The notes: generated by a model from the letters alone, not told the origin. Counted from the stretch's first letter, positions 26,581-36,038 are shown. The stretch is DNA of 63,959 nucleotides from JADFRG01 sp964590515 (GCA_964590515.1 CAZPZD010000009.1:1-63959), one strand, 5' to 3'. Translations and numbers: made by a program.

Positions 26581-27369
26581 CTATAACGGTGCCGCGACCG
26601 CGCCGCCGTCGAGCATCAGGGCGTGACCATGCACAAAGCCGGCAGCCGGGGAGGCCAGCCAGGCGATCGCCTTGCCGTACTCCTCGACGGTCCCCATCCG
26701 CCCGAGCGGCAGCTCGGAGATCACCTTGGCCGCCTCCGCTTCCACCGAGGTTTGTTTCGCTTTGGCACGGTCGGCCATGATCTGTTCCACTCGATCGGTC
26801 CAGATCCAGGCCGGGTTGATCGAGTTCACCCGGATTCCCTTCGGGCCGAGTTCGTTGGCGAGAGTCTTCATCAGCCCAATCACGGCGAGGCGTAAAGAGT
26901 TCGCGCTGATCAGGCGGGGGATCGGCTGCTTAACAACATACGACTGGCTGGCGATGATGCAGCCTGAACCGCGTTCGACCATGTGGGGGACCACCGCGTA
27001 GCACAAGTAGAGGGTGCTCATCAACGTCGTCCGGATTCCGGCCTCCCAGTCCTCGAGGGTCAGGTCCAGAAACCCGCCCGTCGGCGGCCCGGCGTTGTTG
27101 ATGACCAGGATATCAATCTGGCCGTAGTGATCGATCGCTCGCTTGACGAACCCCTCCGCCTGCTGCCGGTCGGTCAGGTCAGCCCGGACGGCGAGCACTT
27201 CTGCGCCGGTCTGCGAGCGGATCTCTTCAGCGGTCGACTGCAGCTTGTCGCTCCGAGCACAGATCGCCAGCCGGACGCCCTCCTGAGCCAGTGCCATTGC
27301 GGCCGACTTGCCGAGGCCTTTGGAGGCCGCCGCGACCAACGCGACCTGGCCCCGAATGCCAAGATCCAT
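26581..27369 (-). CDS. SDR family oxidoreductase
   Basis: A 262-residue short-chain dehydrogenase. Cofactor motif VAAASKGLGKSAA (about 11-23), NNAGPP (about 88-93), catalytic Ser in IIASQSYV; the Tyr-x-x-x-Lys position reads SYVVKQPIPR, where the expected YxxxK is YVVKQ, so Tyr and the Lys position need checking. The closest named relatives are 3-oxoacyl-ACP-reductase-like SDRs. ATG 27369 follows GGAGG by 4 bases. Substrate not predictable; downstream of nothing on its own strand, 24 bases before lipA start. Confidence 0.85.
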   Translation of the reverse strand: MDLGIRGQVALVAAASKGLGKSAAMALAQEGVRLAICARSDKLQSTAEEIRSQTGAEVLAVRADLTDRQQAEGFVKRAIDHYGQIDILVINNAGPPTGGFLDLTLEDWEAGIRTTLMSTLYLCYAVVPHMVERGSGCIIASQSYVVKQPIPRLISANSLRLAVIGLMKTLANELGPKGIRVNSINPAWIWTDRVEQIMADRAKAKQTSVEAEAAKVISELPLGRMGTVEEYGKAIAWLASPAAGFVHGHALMLDGGAVAAPL

Positions 27370-27565
27370 GTTGCCTCCCGTTGACTCCAATCTGAAACGG
27401 TCGGAACACTACGGCAGATTCAAAGCCCTGTCAATCGCGATCGCCCCCAAGCGTTTGGACCGCGGCTGGCCGAACTCGGTTAGGATTGCATACTCGCGGG
27501 CCGTTGATTGAAAGCTGAGCACCGTGCGAGGCCGGAGGAGATAAGTAGTCTATGGGAGGTCACCG

Positions 27566-28450
27566 ATGCGTAGGGTCCTGAAGTGGGTCGCCCGGATCGG
27601 GGCGGGGTTGCTGGCGCTCGCCGGAGTGCTCGCCGGCGCGATTTTCATCATCAGCGAACGGATGTTAGACACGGAGTATGCGGTCCCGGAAGCCTCGCTC
27701 GCGATCGACATGACGAATGCCGACCTCGAACGGGGTCAGCATCTGGTCAACACCGTGGGGTTCTGCACCCAGTGTCATGGACCGCACCTGGCGGGTCTGG
27801 TGATGGCAGAGAGCCCGGTTCTCGGTCGACTAGTATCCGCCAATCTCACGAGCGGCGAGGGTGGAATCGGGGGTCGGTTCAAGGATCAGGACTGGGTCCG
27901 CGCGATCCGCCATGGGGTCGGTGAGGATGGGCGCAGCCTGATCGTGATGCCGTCCAACTCCTTCGCCTGGTTCAGCGATTCCGACCTGGCGTCCATCATC
28001 GCCTACCTGGAAAGTATTCCCCCGGTGGACAATGTGCTGCCTGATATCCAGTTGCGAATGGCGCGGTTGTTCATCTTCCAAGACCCAACCGGGTTGCCGG
28101 CCAGCGTGATCGACCATGCGGCGCCCCGGCCACCCGAGCCCCAACCTGGGATTAACGTTGAGTACGGCCGCTACCTGGCCAACAACTGCCAGATCTGTCA
28201 CGGCCCGGACTTCGCCGGGATTGAGGGGGCCGGCGGGGGCCTGAACTTGACCCCGGCTGGGGACCTGGCGAACTGGAGCGAAGCCGAGTTCATCACTGCG
28301 CTGCAGACCGGGGTGAGACCCGATGGCAAGGAACTGGATTCGGAGCTTATGCCGTGGGAAACACTGGGTAAGCTGACCGACGAGGAAATGAAGGCCCTCT
28401 GGCTGTTTCTAGAATCGTTGCCACCGGTTGAGAGCCCCCCCGAAGGATAG
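27566..28450 (+). CDS. Membrane-anchored di-heme cytochrome c
   Basis: A 294-residue protein. An N-terminal helix (about 12-30) anchors it on the outer face. Two c-type heme sites are CTQCHG (about 69-74) and CQICHG (about 210-215), each in a cytochrome c domain with downstream Met candidates (VMPSN, LMPW). It resembles the cytochrome subunits of alcohol/aldehyde dehydrogenases, but no dehydrogenase subunit is adjacent. Strong GGGAGG upstream of ATG. Function inferred: periplasmic-side electron transfer. Confidence 0.88.
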   Translation: MRRVLKWVARIGAGLLALAGVLAGAIFIISERMLDTEYAVPEASLAIDMTNADLERGQHLVNTVGFCTQCHGPHLAGLVMAESPVLGRLVSANLTSGEGGIGGRFKDQDWVRAIRHGVGEDGRSLIVMPSNSFAWFSDSDLASIIAYLESIPPVDNVLPDIQLRMARLFIFQDPTGLPASVIDHAAPRPPEPQPGINVEYGRYLANNCQICHGPDFAGIEGAGGGLNLTPAGDLANWSEAEFITALQTGVRPDGKELDSELMPWETLGKLTDEEMKALWLFLESLPPVESPPEG

Positions 28451-28471
28451 CCGGCCCGCTCTGTCCGCCGC

Positions 28472-31009
28472 TCATCCGCTCAGCAACGCCTCCAGCAGCT
28501 GAGCCGTCAGCGCCTTGACCTCCCGGCCGCCCGGACCCACCGGACCCACACAGGCCGGGCAACCGTCCAGGCAGCGGCAGCGCCGCACCAATTCCAGCGC
28601 GCCCTCCAGCAGTCGCTCGTGTAATTCATAAAGCCGTTCGGCCAACCCCAGACCCTCCGGGGCGCGGTCGAATAGTGTGATCGTGGGAGACTTGGTCTCT
28701 TTGGAGCGGACCTCGGTCAGCCCACCCAGGTCGCGCGGATCGCACATCAAGAAGAGCGGAGCGATGTTGCGCAGGGTATAGGCCAGTCCACCCAGCGCGC
28801 TGCGAGTCCCGCGGACCGACTCCGCCCGAGCGTGACAGGTCGAGCACAAGGTAATCAGGTTGTCGAGCAGATTGGCCTGCCGATCGTTGCGGTTCTCGCC
28901 GGGCACGTAGCCAAACTCGCGGAAGGGGCGGAGGTGATGGACGTCATGGCTCCGTCCTTCGCGTTCGGGCGCGCCGCACTGGCGACAGCGCCGCCCGTCC
29001 CTCTCCAGAGCGGCCTTCCGCACCGCCGGCCAATCTGGCCCGTACTCGTTGGGCGGGATCAGCACCCCCTCGGCCTCCAAGCGTTCGACAGTTTCCGGCG
29101 CGATCCACAGCCAATAGGCGCTCGTCTCGTACTGCCGCGGCGGAAGGTCGATCTGCCCGTAGCCGAGGGTCTCGTGGGTATAGCGCTTGATCTTACGGAA
29201 TGAAGTTGCCTGAGCGGTGATCTGGGCCCAGCCATGCGCACGCCGGGTCGGCCGGGTCTCGTCGGCGTCGTAGATCTCAATAACCTCGAGGTCCACCGTC
29301 TCCGAGGCGTCGGTATAGTAATCGACCTCCTCTGGCTTGACCTCGGCCAGGGCGTTCTCCCAATCCAGCCGCTGCACAATGTGCGGGCGGCCTTCGTGGG
29401 TGTACACCGCTCCTTCGTGCAGCAGGATCGGAGCGGCGGCCCGGTCGACCTCCCCAATCACGATTGGGCGGCCCTGGCCCACCTCTTGGATCACCACGGT
29501 GGCGTCCTCGCCAGACCGCAGCGAGGCCCGCTCAGCCGGATAGGAGTCGGCTATCCAGCGGTAGACGCCGTCGGACCGGTGCAGCACGCCCTCATCCGCC
29601 AGGAAGTCCAGCAGCTCCGCCACTTCCTGGTAGGAGCCAAAGGATTCACCGGCCTCAAAGGGCAGCTCGAAGGCCGCGCAGCGCAGGTGGCGCAGCAGGA
29701 TCGCCAGGTTATCCGGGTTGATCAGTCCGTGCTCGGGCGGGTTCTCGAACAGATAGCGCGGGTTGGCGGCGACGAACTGGTCGAGCGGCGCGCCGGAAGC
29801 CACCAGCACCGCTGCCGAAACATCGCTCCGCCGGCCCGCCCGGCCGGCTTGCTGCCACAGGCTGGCAATCGTGCCGGGGTACCCGGCAATCACCGCCGCT
29901 CCGAGCTGGCCAATATCCACTCCAAGCTCGAGGGCGTTGGTCGCCACGACTCCCCGGACGCTCCCGTCCCGCAACCCCTTCTCGATTTCCCGCCGCTCCA
30001 GCGGAAGATAGCCGCCGCGGTAGCCCCGGATTGTCAACGGGTCGCCTCCACTTCGCTCCACTCCATCCCGCACGTAGCCCAAGAGCACCTCGGTCGTCAG
30101 CCGAGCGCGGGCGAAGACCGCGGTCTGAACGCCGGCCCGCAAGAAGCGCTCCGCGATCCGGGTGGCCTCCAGGGTGTAGGCCCGCCGGATCCCGAGGGCC
30201 GGGTCCACCACCGGGGGGTTGTAGAGGATGACGTGCTTCTCGGCCCGCGGCGATCCGTCCAGATCGGGTGCGATCAGCCGCACGGGCAGCTCGATCAGTT
30301 TTTCCGCCAGCTCCTTGGGGTTGGCGATCGTGGCCGAGGTCAGAGCGAACTTCGGATTCGATCCGTAGAATCGGCAGATGCGCTTCAGTCGCCGCAGCAG
30401 GTTGGCGACGTTGGACCCGAACACGCCTCGGTAGACATGCAGCTCGTCCAGCACGACCCAGCGCAGGTTCTCGAAGAGGACCGACCACTGGGTATGGTGG
30501 GGCAGGATCCCCATGTGCAGCATGTCCGGATTGGTGATGAGAACCCGGGCCTGATCCCGGATCCCGCGCCGATCGGCCGGGGGCGTATCGCCATCATAGG
30601 TCCGCACCGACACCTGTTCGGCGGCCTCTGCCGCCTCCAGCAATCCGACCAGGACCGCCGCCTGGTCTTGAGCCAGCGCCTTGGTGGGGAACAGGTAGAG
30701 GGCCCGCGCCTCGGGATCGCCGAGCATGGTCTGCAGAACCGGCAGGTTGTAGCACAGGGTCTTGCCGGAGGCAGTGCCGGTAACGACCACCACGTTTTCC
30801 CCGGCCAGGGCGGCTTCGACCGCGGCGGCCTGATGGATGAAGGGGGGCGCGGTGCCCAGCGAGCGGAGGGCGCGGGTCAGCCTGGGGTCCAGGCCGGGCG
30901 GGAAGTCGGCGTAGCGGGCCTCCCGGGCGGGAAGCCGTTCCCAGACTGTCACGTTCTCCATGAAGGAGGGGTCTCGGCGCAGGGTGTCGAGCACACTTGC
31001 TACAACCAT
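28472..31009 (-). CDS. MrfA-like DEAD/DEAH helicase carrying an HNH nuclease-like module
   Basis: An 845-residue superfamily 2 helicase. Walker A TGTASGKT (about 77-84), DEAH-box variant DELHVY (about 187), QAGRAGR motif VI (about 390). The C-terminus ends in CRCLDGCPACV, the four-Cys cluster of the YprA/MrfA DNA-repair helicase family (DUF1998 region). Between the helicase core and that cluster, residues about 670-730 hold an HNH pattern: CRQCG, DVHHLRP, NLITLCSTCH. The promoter is a TATAAT 8 bases from the ATG, so the mRNA is likely leaderless. Reads as a DNA repair or restriction-like enzyme; nuclease activity is inference. Confidence 0.86.
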   Translation of the reverse strand: MVVASVLDTLRRDPSFMENVTVWERLPAREARYADFPPGLDPRLTRALRSLGTAPPFIHQAAAVEAALAGENVVVVTGTASGKTLCYNLPVLQTMLGDPEARALYLFPTKALAQDQAAVLVGLLEAAEAAEQVSVRTYDGDTPPADRRGIRDQARVLITNPDMLHMGILPHHTQWSVLFENLRWVVLDELHVYRGVFGSNVANLLRRLKRICRFYGSNPKFALTSATIANPKELAEKLIELPVRLIAPDLDGSPRAEKHVILYNPPVVDPALGIRRAYTLEATRIAERFLRAGVQTAVFARARLTTEVLLGYVRDGVERSGGDPLTIRGYRGGYLPLERREIEKGLRDGSVRGVVATNALELGVDIGQLGAAVIAGYPGTIASLWQQAGRAGRRSDVSAAVLVASGAPLDQFVAANPRYLFENPPEHGLINPDNLAILLRHLRCAAFELPFEAGESFGSYQEVAELLDFLADEGVLHRSDGVYRWIADSYPAERASLRSGEDATVVIQEVGQGRPIVIGEVDRAAAPILLHEGAVYTHEGRPHIVQRLDWENALAEVKPEEVDYYTDASETVDLEVIEIYDADETRPTRRAHGWAQITAQATSFRKIKRYTHETLGYGQIDLPPRQYETSAYWLWIAPETVERLEAEGVLIPPNEYGPDWPAVRKAALERDGRRCRQCGAPEREGRSHDVHHLRPFREFGYVPGENRNDRQANLLDNLITLCSTCHARAESVRGTRSALGGLAYTLRNIAPLFLMCDPRDLGGLTEVRSKETKSPTITLFDRAPEGLGLAERLYELHERLLEGALELVRRCRCLDGCPACVGPVGPGGREVKALTAQLLEALLSG

Positions 31010-31017
31010 GGCCGCGG

Positions 31018-31023
31018 ATTATA
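31018..31023 (-). promoter_or_regulatory. -10 element of the helicase gene
   Basis: Perfect TATAAT on the minus strand, separated from the helicase ATG by 8 bases, so transcription would begin at or next to the start codon. No clear -35 is present. Confidence 0.5.
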
Positions 31024-31179
31024 ACTAGGCGCCCTAAAGACCCGCTGAGCACTCTTGCCAGCCCCCGCAATCTGTCGCTGGACATTGCGCTCAGCTTACA
31101 ATCTTCTGTCTAGGACCCCGCGCCTATCCGCCGAGGACCGTTCCAGTGATAAAGTGACGTCGGCCGACATGACCCATCC

Positions 31180-32067
31180 ATGACCAATAGCGAACGAGCC
31201 ACCCTGGGGAGGCTTCCTGAGCGGATCGCATCATTCCTGCACACGGGCTGGTTGCCCACTATCCACCGCCGTCTCAGCCAGGTCCTCGAGACCGCCAAGA
31301 CGATTCCTTTTGACGACTCGTCGCGGTTCGTGTTCTTCAGCGACCTGCACCGGGGCGACGGAAGCGGCTCGGACTCCTTTCTCCCGAACGCCGGGCTCTT
31401 TCTCAACGTCTTGTCCCATTACGAACGCACCGGGTTCACCTATGTTGAGGTGGGTGACGGCGACGAGTTATGGAAGGGCTGGCCCTTCGAGGCGATCCGC
31501 GAGGCCCACAAGCGGGTATTCGAGCTCTTGCACCAACTGGACCTGGACCGCAGGCTGCACCTGATCGTCGGAAATCATGATCAGCGGCGCAAGACCGGAC
31601 AGCGAATGGAGAAAGACGGCCTGCCGGTGCATGAGGGGATCGTGATGCAGCACGCCGAGACCGCCCAGCGGCTGTTTATAGTCCACGGACACCAGGCCGA
31701 CATCACCAATGATCGGCTGGTTTTCTTGGCCCATCGGGCGGTACGGCTGAGCAAGCGCCTGCGCGGCATGGTGCGCCTGTGGAACGCGGGGCCAGGGCGG
31801 GTGGACCAGATGGGGAAACTCGAGCAGCGAATCACCGACTGGATCAAAACCTACCAAGAGATCGTCATCTGTGGCCATACCCACCGACCGGCGTTCCCCA
31901 AAATCGGCGAAATGCCCTACTTCAATACCGGTAGTGGGGTCGTGCCCGGAATCTTGACCGGCCTCGAGCTTCGGCACGGCGCCCTGGTGCCGATCCGCTG
32001 GACAGAGGACCGCGCCCGACGGCCGATCCGTGAGCTGGCCGGACCCCCCCGCCGAATCAACTGGTAA
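31180..32067 (+). CDS. Calcineurin-like metallophosphoesterase
   Basis: A 295-residue hydrolase with the full five-motif set: FSDLHRGD (about 49-56), VGDGDELW (motif GD), GNHDQRR (about 131), VHGHQADI and CGHTHRP. These bind a di-metal centre. The layout is closest to UDP-2,3-diacylglucosamine hydrolase-like family members of unknown substrate. Its 3' end overlaps the end of feoB by 11 bases in convergent orientation. Confidence 0.88.
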   Translation: MTNSERATLGRLPERIASFLHTGWLPTIHRRLSQVLETAKTIPFDDSSRFVFFSDLHRGDGSGSDSFLPNAGLFLNVLSHYERTGFTYVEVGDGDELWKGWPFEAIREAHKRVFELLHQLDLDRRLHLIVGNHDQRRKTGQRMEKDGLPVHEGIVMQHAETAQRLFIVHGHQADITNDRLVFLAHRAVRLSKRLRGMVRLWNAGPGRVDQMGKLEQRITDWIKTYQEIVICGHTHRPAFPKIGEMPYFNTGSGVVPGILTGLELRHGALVPIRWTEDRARRPIRELAGPPRRINW

Positions 32068-34093
32068 GTCCCGCAGTAACCAGCCGCCAGAGCTGGGCCA
32101 CTAACCCTGTAAGCAGCAGACCGACCCCCAGGGGAAGCACCGCAGACACGAGCGCCCAGCGCTTGCTGCCGGTTTCCTTGTAGATGGTGTAGATCGTCGT
32201 GCTGCACGGATTGTGGAGTAGGCTGAAGAGCATCAGGTTCACCGCAGTCAGCAGCGTCCAGCCCCCGGCGTGCAGCACGGCCAGCGTTCCAGCGCCGGAC
32301 TCCAGATCGACCAGCACACCCGCGCCCGCTCCGACCCCGCTCACCTGACTGACCAAGACTGTGAGCATCAGGATGGTCGGAATCACGATCTCGTTGGCCG
32401 GGATCGCCGCGACGTAGGCTAGCAGGATCACACCGTTCAATCCTAAGAACAAGCCGAGAGGATTCAGCAGCCCGATCAGCCGCTCGGCGAGAGTTATTCC
32501 TCCAAGTTGCACATTGGCAAAAATCCAGATTACCGCACCTGCTGGCAGAGCAAAGACAATCGCCCGCCAAAGTACGTAGACCGTTCGGTCGATCACGGAG
32601 CGATACAGAGTCTTCAGAACCCGTGGGGGCCGGTAGGGCGGCAGCTCCAGGCTGAAGGCCGAGACCTCACCGCGCAGCACCGTGCGGGAAAGCAGCCACG
32701 AGACGGCAAACGTCAGGCCGACTCCCAGGACCGCCACGCCGACCACAGCCAGTGCCGAGACCGCGCCTGCCAGCCGGGCCGGCACCAGTGCTCCGACGAA
32801 CAGGGTGGCAATCAGGATCTGGGTGGGCCAGCGCCCGTTGCACAGGGCGAAGTTGTTGGTGAGGATCGCGATCAATCGCTCGCGGGGGCTATCGATGATC
32901 CGGGCCGAAATCACTCCGGCGGCGTTGCAGCCGAAGCCCATGGCCATGGTCAGCGCTTGCTTACCGTGGGCACCGGCTCGCTTGAAGAGCGTGTCCAGAT
33001 TGAAGGCGATCCGCGGCAGGTAACCGAAGTCCTCGAGCAGGGTGAAGAGCGGGAAGAAGATCGCCATCGGGGGCAGCATGACACTGATAACCCAGGCGGT
33101 GGCCAGGTACATCCCGTCGATCAGCACTCCCCGCAGCCAGCCGGCCACCCCGAGATCCGCGGCGGCTTCCCGCAGCCAGGGATGGACGGTATCCAGCAAG
33201 AACGTGCCGAGCAGCCGGGACGGTACGTTTGCCCCGGTGATGGTGATCCAAAACACCCCGGCAAGCAAGAGCAGCATGATGGGGAAACCCCACACCCGAC
33301 TGGTCACGACTCGATCGATGGCTCGGTCGAGATCGAACCGCGGCTGAGCTTCCGCCTGGCGGACGGCCCTTCCAGCAAGGCGGGCCGCCTCGGCATAACT
33401 AGCTTCGACACTCTGCCCATGCCGGTTGCCGTCGATTCTCTGGTCGGGCCGCTCCGCCGTCTCCCTCGCTGCTGGGGTCTGCCGTTCGGTGATGAGCCTC
33501 GGGCGACCGACCAACTTCCCCATGGCGACCTCGGCGATGGTCGCAATCAGCCGATCCAGTCCGGCCTCTGAGCGGGCCACAATTGGAACGACCGGCACTC
33601 CCAAGTCACGGGCCAACTGTCGGTCGTCGACGGCCAGGCCATGCCGCCGGGCTTCGTCCATCAGATTGAGGCAGACCACGACCCGGTCGGTGATCTCCAG
33701 CACTTGCAGAACCAGGTTGAGATTGCGCTCCAAGCGGGTCGCATCGACGACGATGACCGTCACGTCCGGCTGCCCGGAAAGGATGAAATCGCGGGCGATC
33801 TCCTCGTCCACGGTCGTGGCCAGGAGTGAATAGGTGCCCGGCAGGTCAACCAGCTTGTAGCGGTGGCCCGCGTAGTCGTATCCGCCCTCGGCCTTGGCGA
33901 CCGTCTTGCCCGGCCAGTTGCCGGTGTGCTGTCGCAGGCCAGTCAGCGCGTTGAAGACTGTGCTCTTGCCCGTGTTGGGGTTGCCTCCCAGCGCCACCAG
34001 GTAATCCGCGTGGCGCATATCGACCCCAAGCTTCGACAAGTTGGCCGACGAGTGGACCGGACAGGCCTCACAGCCGCGGGGGCTAGGGCGCAT
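32057..34093 (-). CDS. feoB: Ferrous iron transporter FeoB
   Basis: 678 residues. A short N-terminal CEACPVH motif precedes the cytosolic G domain: G1 GNPNTGKST (about 38-46), G2 Thr region, G3 DLPG, G4 NLMD. The membrane part has two gate domains with paired Cys-bearing helices (FGCNAAGVISAR, LHNPCSTTIY). ATG 34093 overlaps the DtxR-FeoA gene end by 11 bases. It imports Fe(II), and the fused FeoA domains in the neighbour probably replace a separate FeoA protein. Confidence 0.94.
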   Translation of the reverse strand: MRPSPRGCEACPVHSSANLSKLGVDMRHADYLVALGGNPNTGKSTVFNALTGLRQHTGNWPGKTVAKAEGGYDYAGHRYKLVDLPGTYSLLATTVDEEIARDFILSGQPDVTVIVVDATRLERNLNLVLQVLEITDRVVVCLNLMDEARRHGLAVDDRQLARDLGVPVVPIVARSEAGLDRLIATIAEVAMGKLVGRPRLITERQTPAARETAERPDQRIDGNRHGQSVEASYAEAARLAGRAVRQAEAQPRFDLDRAIDRVVTSRVWGFPIMLLLLAGVFWITITGANVPSRLLGTFLLDTVHPWLREAAADLGVAGWLRGVLIDGMYLATAWVISVMLPPMAIFFPLFTLLEDFGYLPRIAFNLDTLFKRAGAHGKQALTMAMGFGCNAAGVISARIIDSPRERLIAILTNNFALCNGRWPTQILIATLFVGALVPARLAGAVSALAVVGVAVLGVGLTFAVSWLLSRTVLRGEVSAFSLELPPYRPPRVLKTLYRSVIDRTVYVLWRAIVFALPAGAVIWIFANVQLGGITLAERLIGLLNPLGLFLGLNGVILLAYVAAIPANEIVIPTILMLTVLVSQVSGVGAGAGVLVDLESGAGTLAVLHAGGWTLLTAVNLMLFSLLHNPCSTTIYTIYKETGSKRWALVSAVLPLGVGLLLTGLVAQLWRLVTAGLTS

Positions 34094-35108
34094 GATGGTC
34101 CCCCGGCCGTAGGATGAGGATGTGCGCGGCCTGTTCTCTCCGCAGGGCAATCAGCGCCCCCCGAATACGATAGGCCACCGGATCCGAGCTCGGGCTGGCA
34201 AACTCGGCCTGGATTACGGTCCCCGACAGAACCCCCAGGTCCTGCAAGCGACGGCGTTCCATCCGGCGACATCCTTGGCCAATACCCACGACTACTCCGC
34301 ACTCGCCGACCCGGAGATCGCTCAAGCGAGCCTGGGGGGCCTGCGCTGCGGCTCCCGGTTGCGGCTGTACGAGGAGGTTGGCGGCTGCCGGAGGGGCCAG
34401 AACGCGATCTTCATCGCCAACCCGGATCCGCATTTGGGTCGCCGACCGCTCCACCACCCGAAGCTCCATCCCCGGATACAGCCCTGCCGCTAGCAATTCG
34501 GCGTAGGTCGGCTCCGGTTCGTCCTCGACGTGGACAATCCTCAAGGGTGTATCCAGCGGCGCGGCCGCCAACGGCAGCCCCGACTGCGGGGGTGTCTCGC
34601 CGGCGCGGGTCGGGATCGGGTCGCCATGCGGATCGTAGGTTGGATTCTGGAGGCGGGCCGCCAGCGCCTCCAATTCGGCTTGGGTCAGCCGGTGTTCCTG
34701 CTTCTCGGCCTGCTTATGCCACTCGAGTTCGGGGTACCCGGTCTCGTCCGCCAGATACCGTTCCCACAGGCGGTGGGCGCGTAGGACCCGAACCGCCCGG
34801 CTCCGGCCCATAGGGGTGAGGGAGCACGCGCTTGCCTTCCTCTCCACCAGCCCGAGTCGCTCCAGGCTTGAAAGAATCGTAGCGGCCGAAGGCAGGCTAA
34901 TCCGCAGCGCGGCTGCCAGGCCAGGCAGGGTGGGTGGCGAATGCTCCAGTTCGGCTGCGTGCAGGTACTTCAGACTGTCATCGGCCCGCACTTGCTGCCG
35001 CCGGCTGCGCCAGCGGACGAGCCAACCCCGCCCCGGCCGGAACAGTGCCGCGACGATGGCCAGGGTACAGCCGGCTATCAATAGGACAAGGAGCAGCTGA
35101 AATAACAC
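34083..35108 (-). CDS. Membrane-tethered DtxR/MntR-type regulator fused to two FeoA domains
   Basis: A protein of about 341 residues. A hydrophobic N-terminal segment (LFQLLLVLLIAGCTLAIVAAL) is followed by basic residues, then a DtxR winged helix (LPSAATILSSLERLGLVE), the metal/dimerisation region with HRLWERYL and WHKQAEKQEH (the place of Cys102 of DtxR is Glu, as in MntR), the DPHGDPIP loop, and two SH3-like FeoA repeats (LLAAGLYPGMELRVVE and RLQDLGVLSGTVIQ). GTG 35108 is used; TTG 35138 is also possible. It runs directly into feoB. A DNA-binding domain tied to the membrane is unusual. Confidence 0.83.
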   Translation of the reverse strand: MLFQLLLVLLIAGCTLAIVAALFRPGRGWLVRWRSRRQQVRADDSLKYLHAAELEHSPPTLPGLAAALRISLPSAATILSSLERLGLVERKASACSLTPMGRSRAVRVLRAHRLWERYLADETGYPELEWHKQAEKQEHRLTQAELEALAARLQNPTYDPHGDPIPTRAGETPPQSGLPLAAAPLDTPLRIVHVEDEPEPTYAELLAAGLYPGMELRVVERSATQMRIRVGDEDRVLAPPAAANLLVQPQPGAAAQAPQARLSDLRVGECGVVVGIGQGCRRMERRRLQDLGVLSGTVIQAEFASPSSDPVAYRIRGALIALRREQAAHILILRPGDHHAP

Positions 35109-35182
35109 TATCGGGGGCCTCAGTTCCGCGCAGCCCAAGCTGCCGGGCTACTTCGAGGATGCCCGCGCCCGGCCCGAAACAA

Positions 35183-35200
35183 CAGTGACAAATGTCACAG
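35183..35200. promoter_or_regulatory. CRP/FNR-type palindrome upstream of the DtxR-FeoA/feoB operon
   Basis: GTGACA-AA-TGTCAC is a perfect inverted repeat and reads as GTGA-N6-TCAC, the core of CRP-family sites. It lies 75 bases upstream of the DtxR-FeoA gene, in the gap behind the ZIP gene. No CRP/FNR regulator is in this window. Confidence 0.6.
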
Positions 35201-35276
35201 GTTTCGTCTAGCCCAATAGGGAATTTAGGGGGGTCTAAACAACCGGCAGCCGCCCAGGCGACCGATCGGGCGAGCC

Positions 35277-36038
35277 CTAGAACGCCATCACGTTCTGCAA
35301 GACCATGAGGGCCAGGAAACCGACCATGGTGGCCAAGGCACTGGAGAGCCGTTGGCCTTCATTGGCCCGGCTCTCTGGAATCATTTCGCTCAACACCAGG
35401 AAAAACATCGCACCGGCCGCCAGACCGAAGGCGAAGGGAAGGACGGGGCGGAAGGCCTGCACGGCCAGGAAAGCCGGCACCGCCGCGATCGGCTGCGGGA
35501 GGCTGGAGAAGATCGCCCACCCCACACACTTCCAACCGCTCACCCCCTCCGCCCGCAGGGGCAGCGATACTGCAACTCCCTCCGGGATGTTGTGAACCGC
35601 GATGGCGACCGCCACCAGCACTCCCAGCGAAGCTTCCCCCGAGCCGTAGGCGACTCCGATCGCCAGCCCCTCCGGGAAGCTGTGCACAAACATCGTACCC
35701 AAGATCAGCGCTACCCGGGCATTTCCCCGTACCGAGGCCCCGGGAACCGGAATCCCGCGCTCGTCGTGTTCGTGGCCCGAAATCAGGGTCGAAGCCCATC
35801 CGAAGAGGGCGGTGCCGACAAGCACCCCAATCGCCACCAGGGTGATCCCGCCCCTATCCACTCCCGGGATGATCAAATTGAAGACCGAGGCTGACAGCAT
35901 CATCCCGCCGGCCACCGCCCATCCGAGCCGGGCCAGTTCGCCCGGAAAACGGCGCACGAACACGAACGGCAGACCGCCCAGCCCGGTCGCCAGCATCGTG
36001 ATCGCGGCGGCAATTACAGTTTGTGGCAACGTCGGCAT
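35277..36038 (-). CDS. ZIP family divalent metal transporter
   Basis: A 253-residue transporter with eight helices. The metal-binding helices read FVHSFPEGLAIG (helix 4, about 122) and VAIAVHNIPEGVAVS (helix 5, about 147), the classical ZIP HxxPEG and HNxPEG motifs. A His-containing loop (GHEHDERG) between helices 3 and 4 is typical. Probable substrates Zn, Fe or Mn. Upstream of the FeoB operon on the same strand, with the CRP-type palindrome in between. Confidence 0.93.
   Translation of the reverse strand: MPTLPQTVIAAAITMLATGLGGLPFVFVRRFPGELARLGWAVAGGMMLSASVFNLIIPGVDRGGITLVAIGVLVGTALFGWASTLISGHEHDERGIPVPGASVRGNARVALILGTMFVHSFPEGLAIGVAYGSGEASLGVLVAVAIAVHNIPEGVAVSLPLRAEGVSGWKCVGWAIFSSLPQPIAAVPAFLAVQAFRPVLPFAFGLAAGAMFFLVLSEMIPESRANEGQRLSSALATMVGFLALMVLQNVMAF

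Noticed and set aside
29234..31024. 596-residue plus-strand open frame opposite the helicase
   Set aside because: Antisense shadow of the DEAD/DEAH helicase; no domains, and codon pattern follows the real gene's third positions.
32507..33571. 354-residue plus-strand frame inside feoB
   Set aside because: Low-complexity Gln/Arg/Pro sequence, antisense shadow of FeoB.
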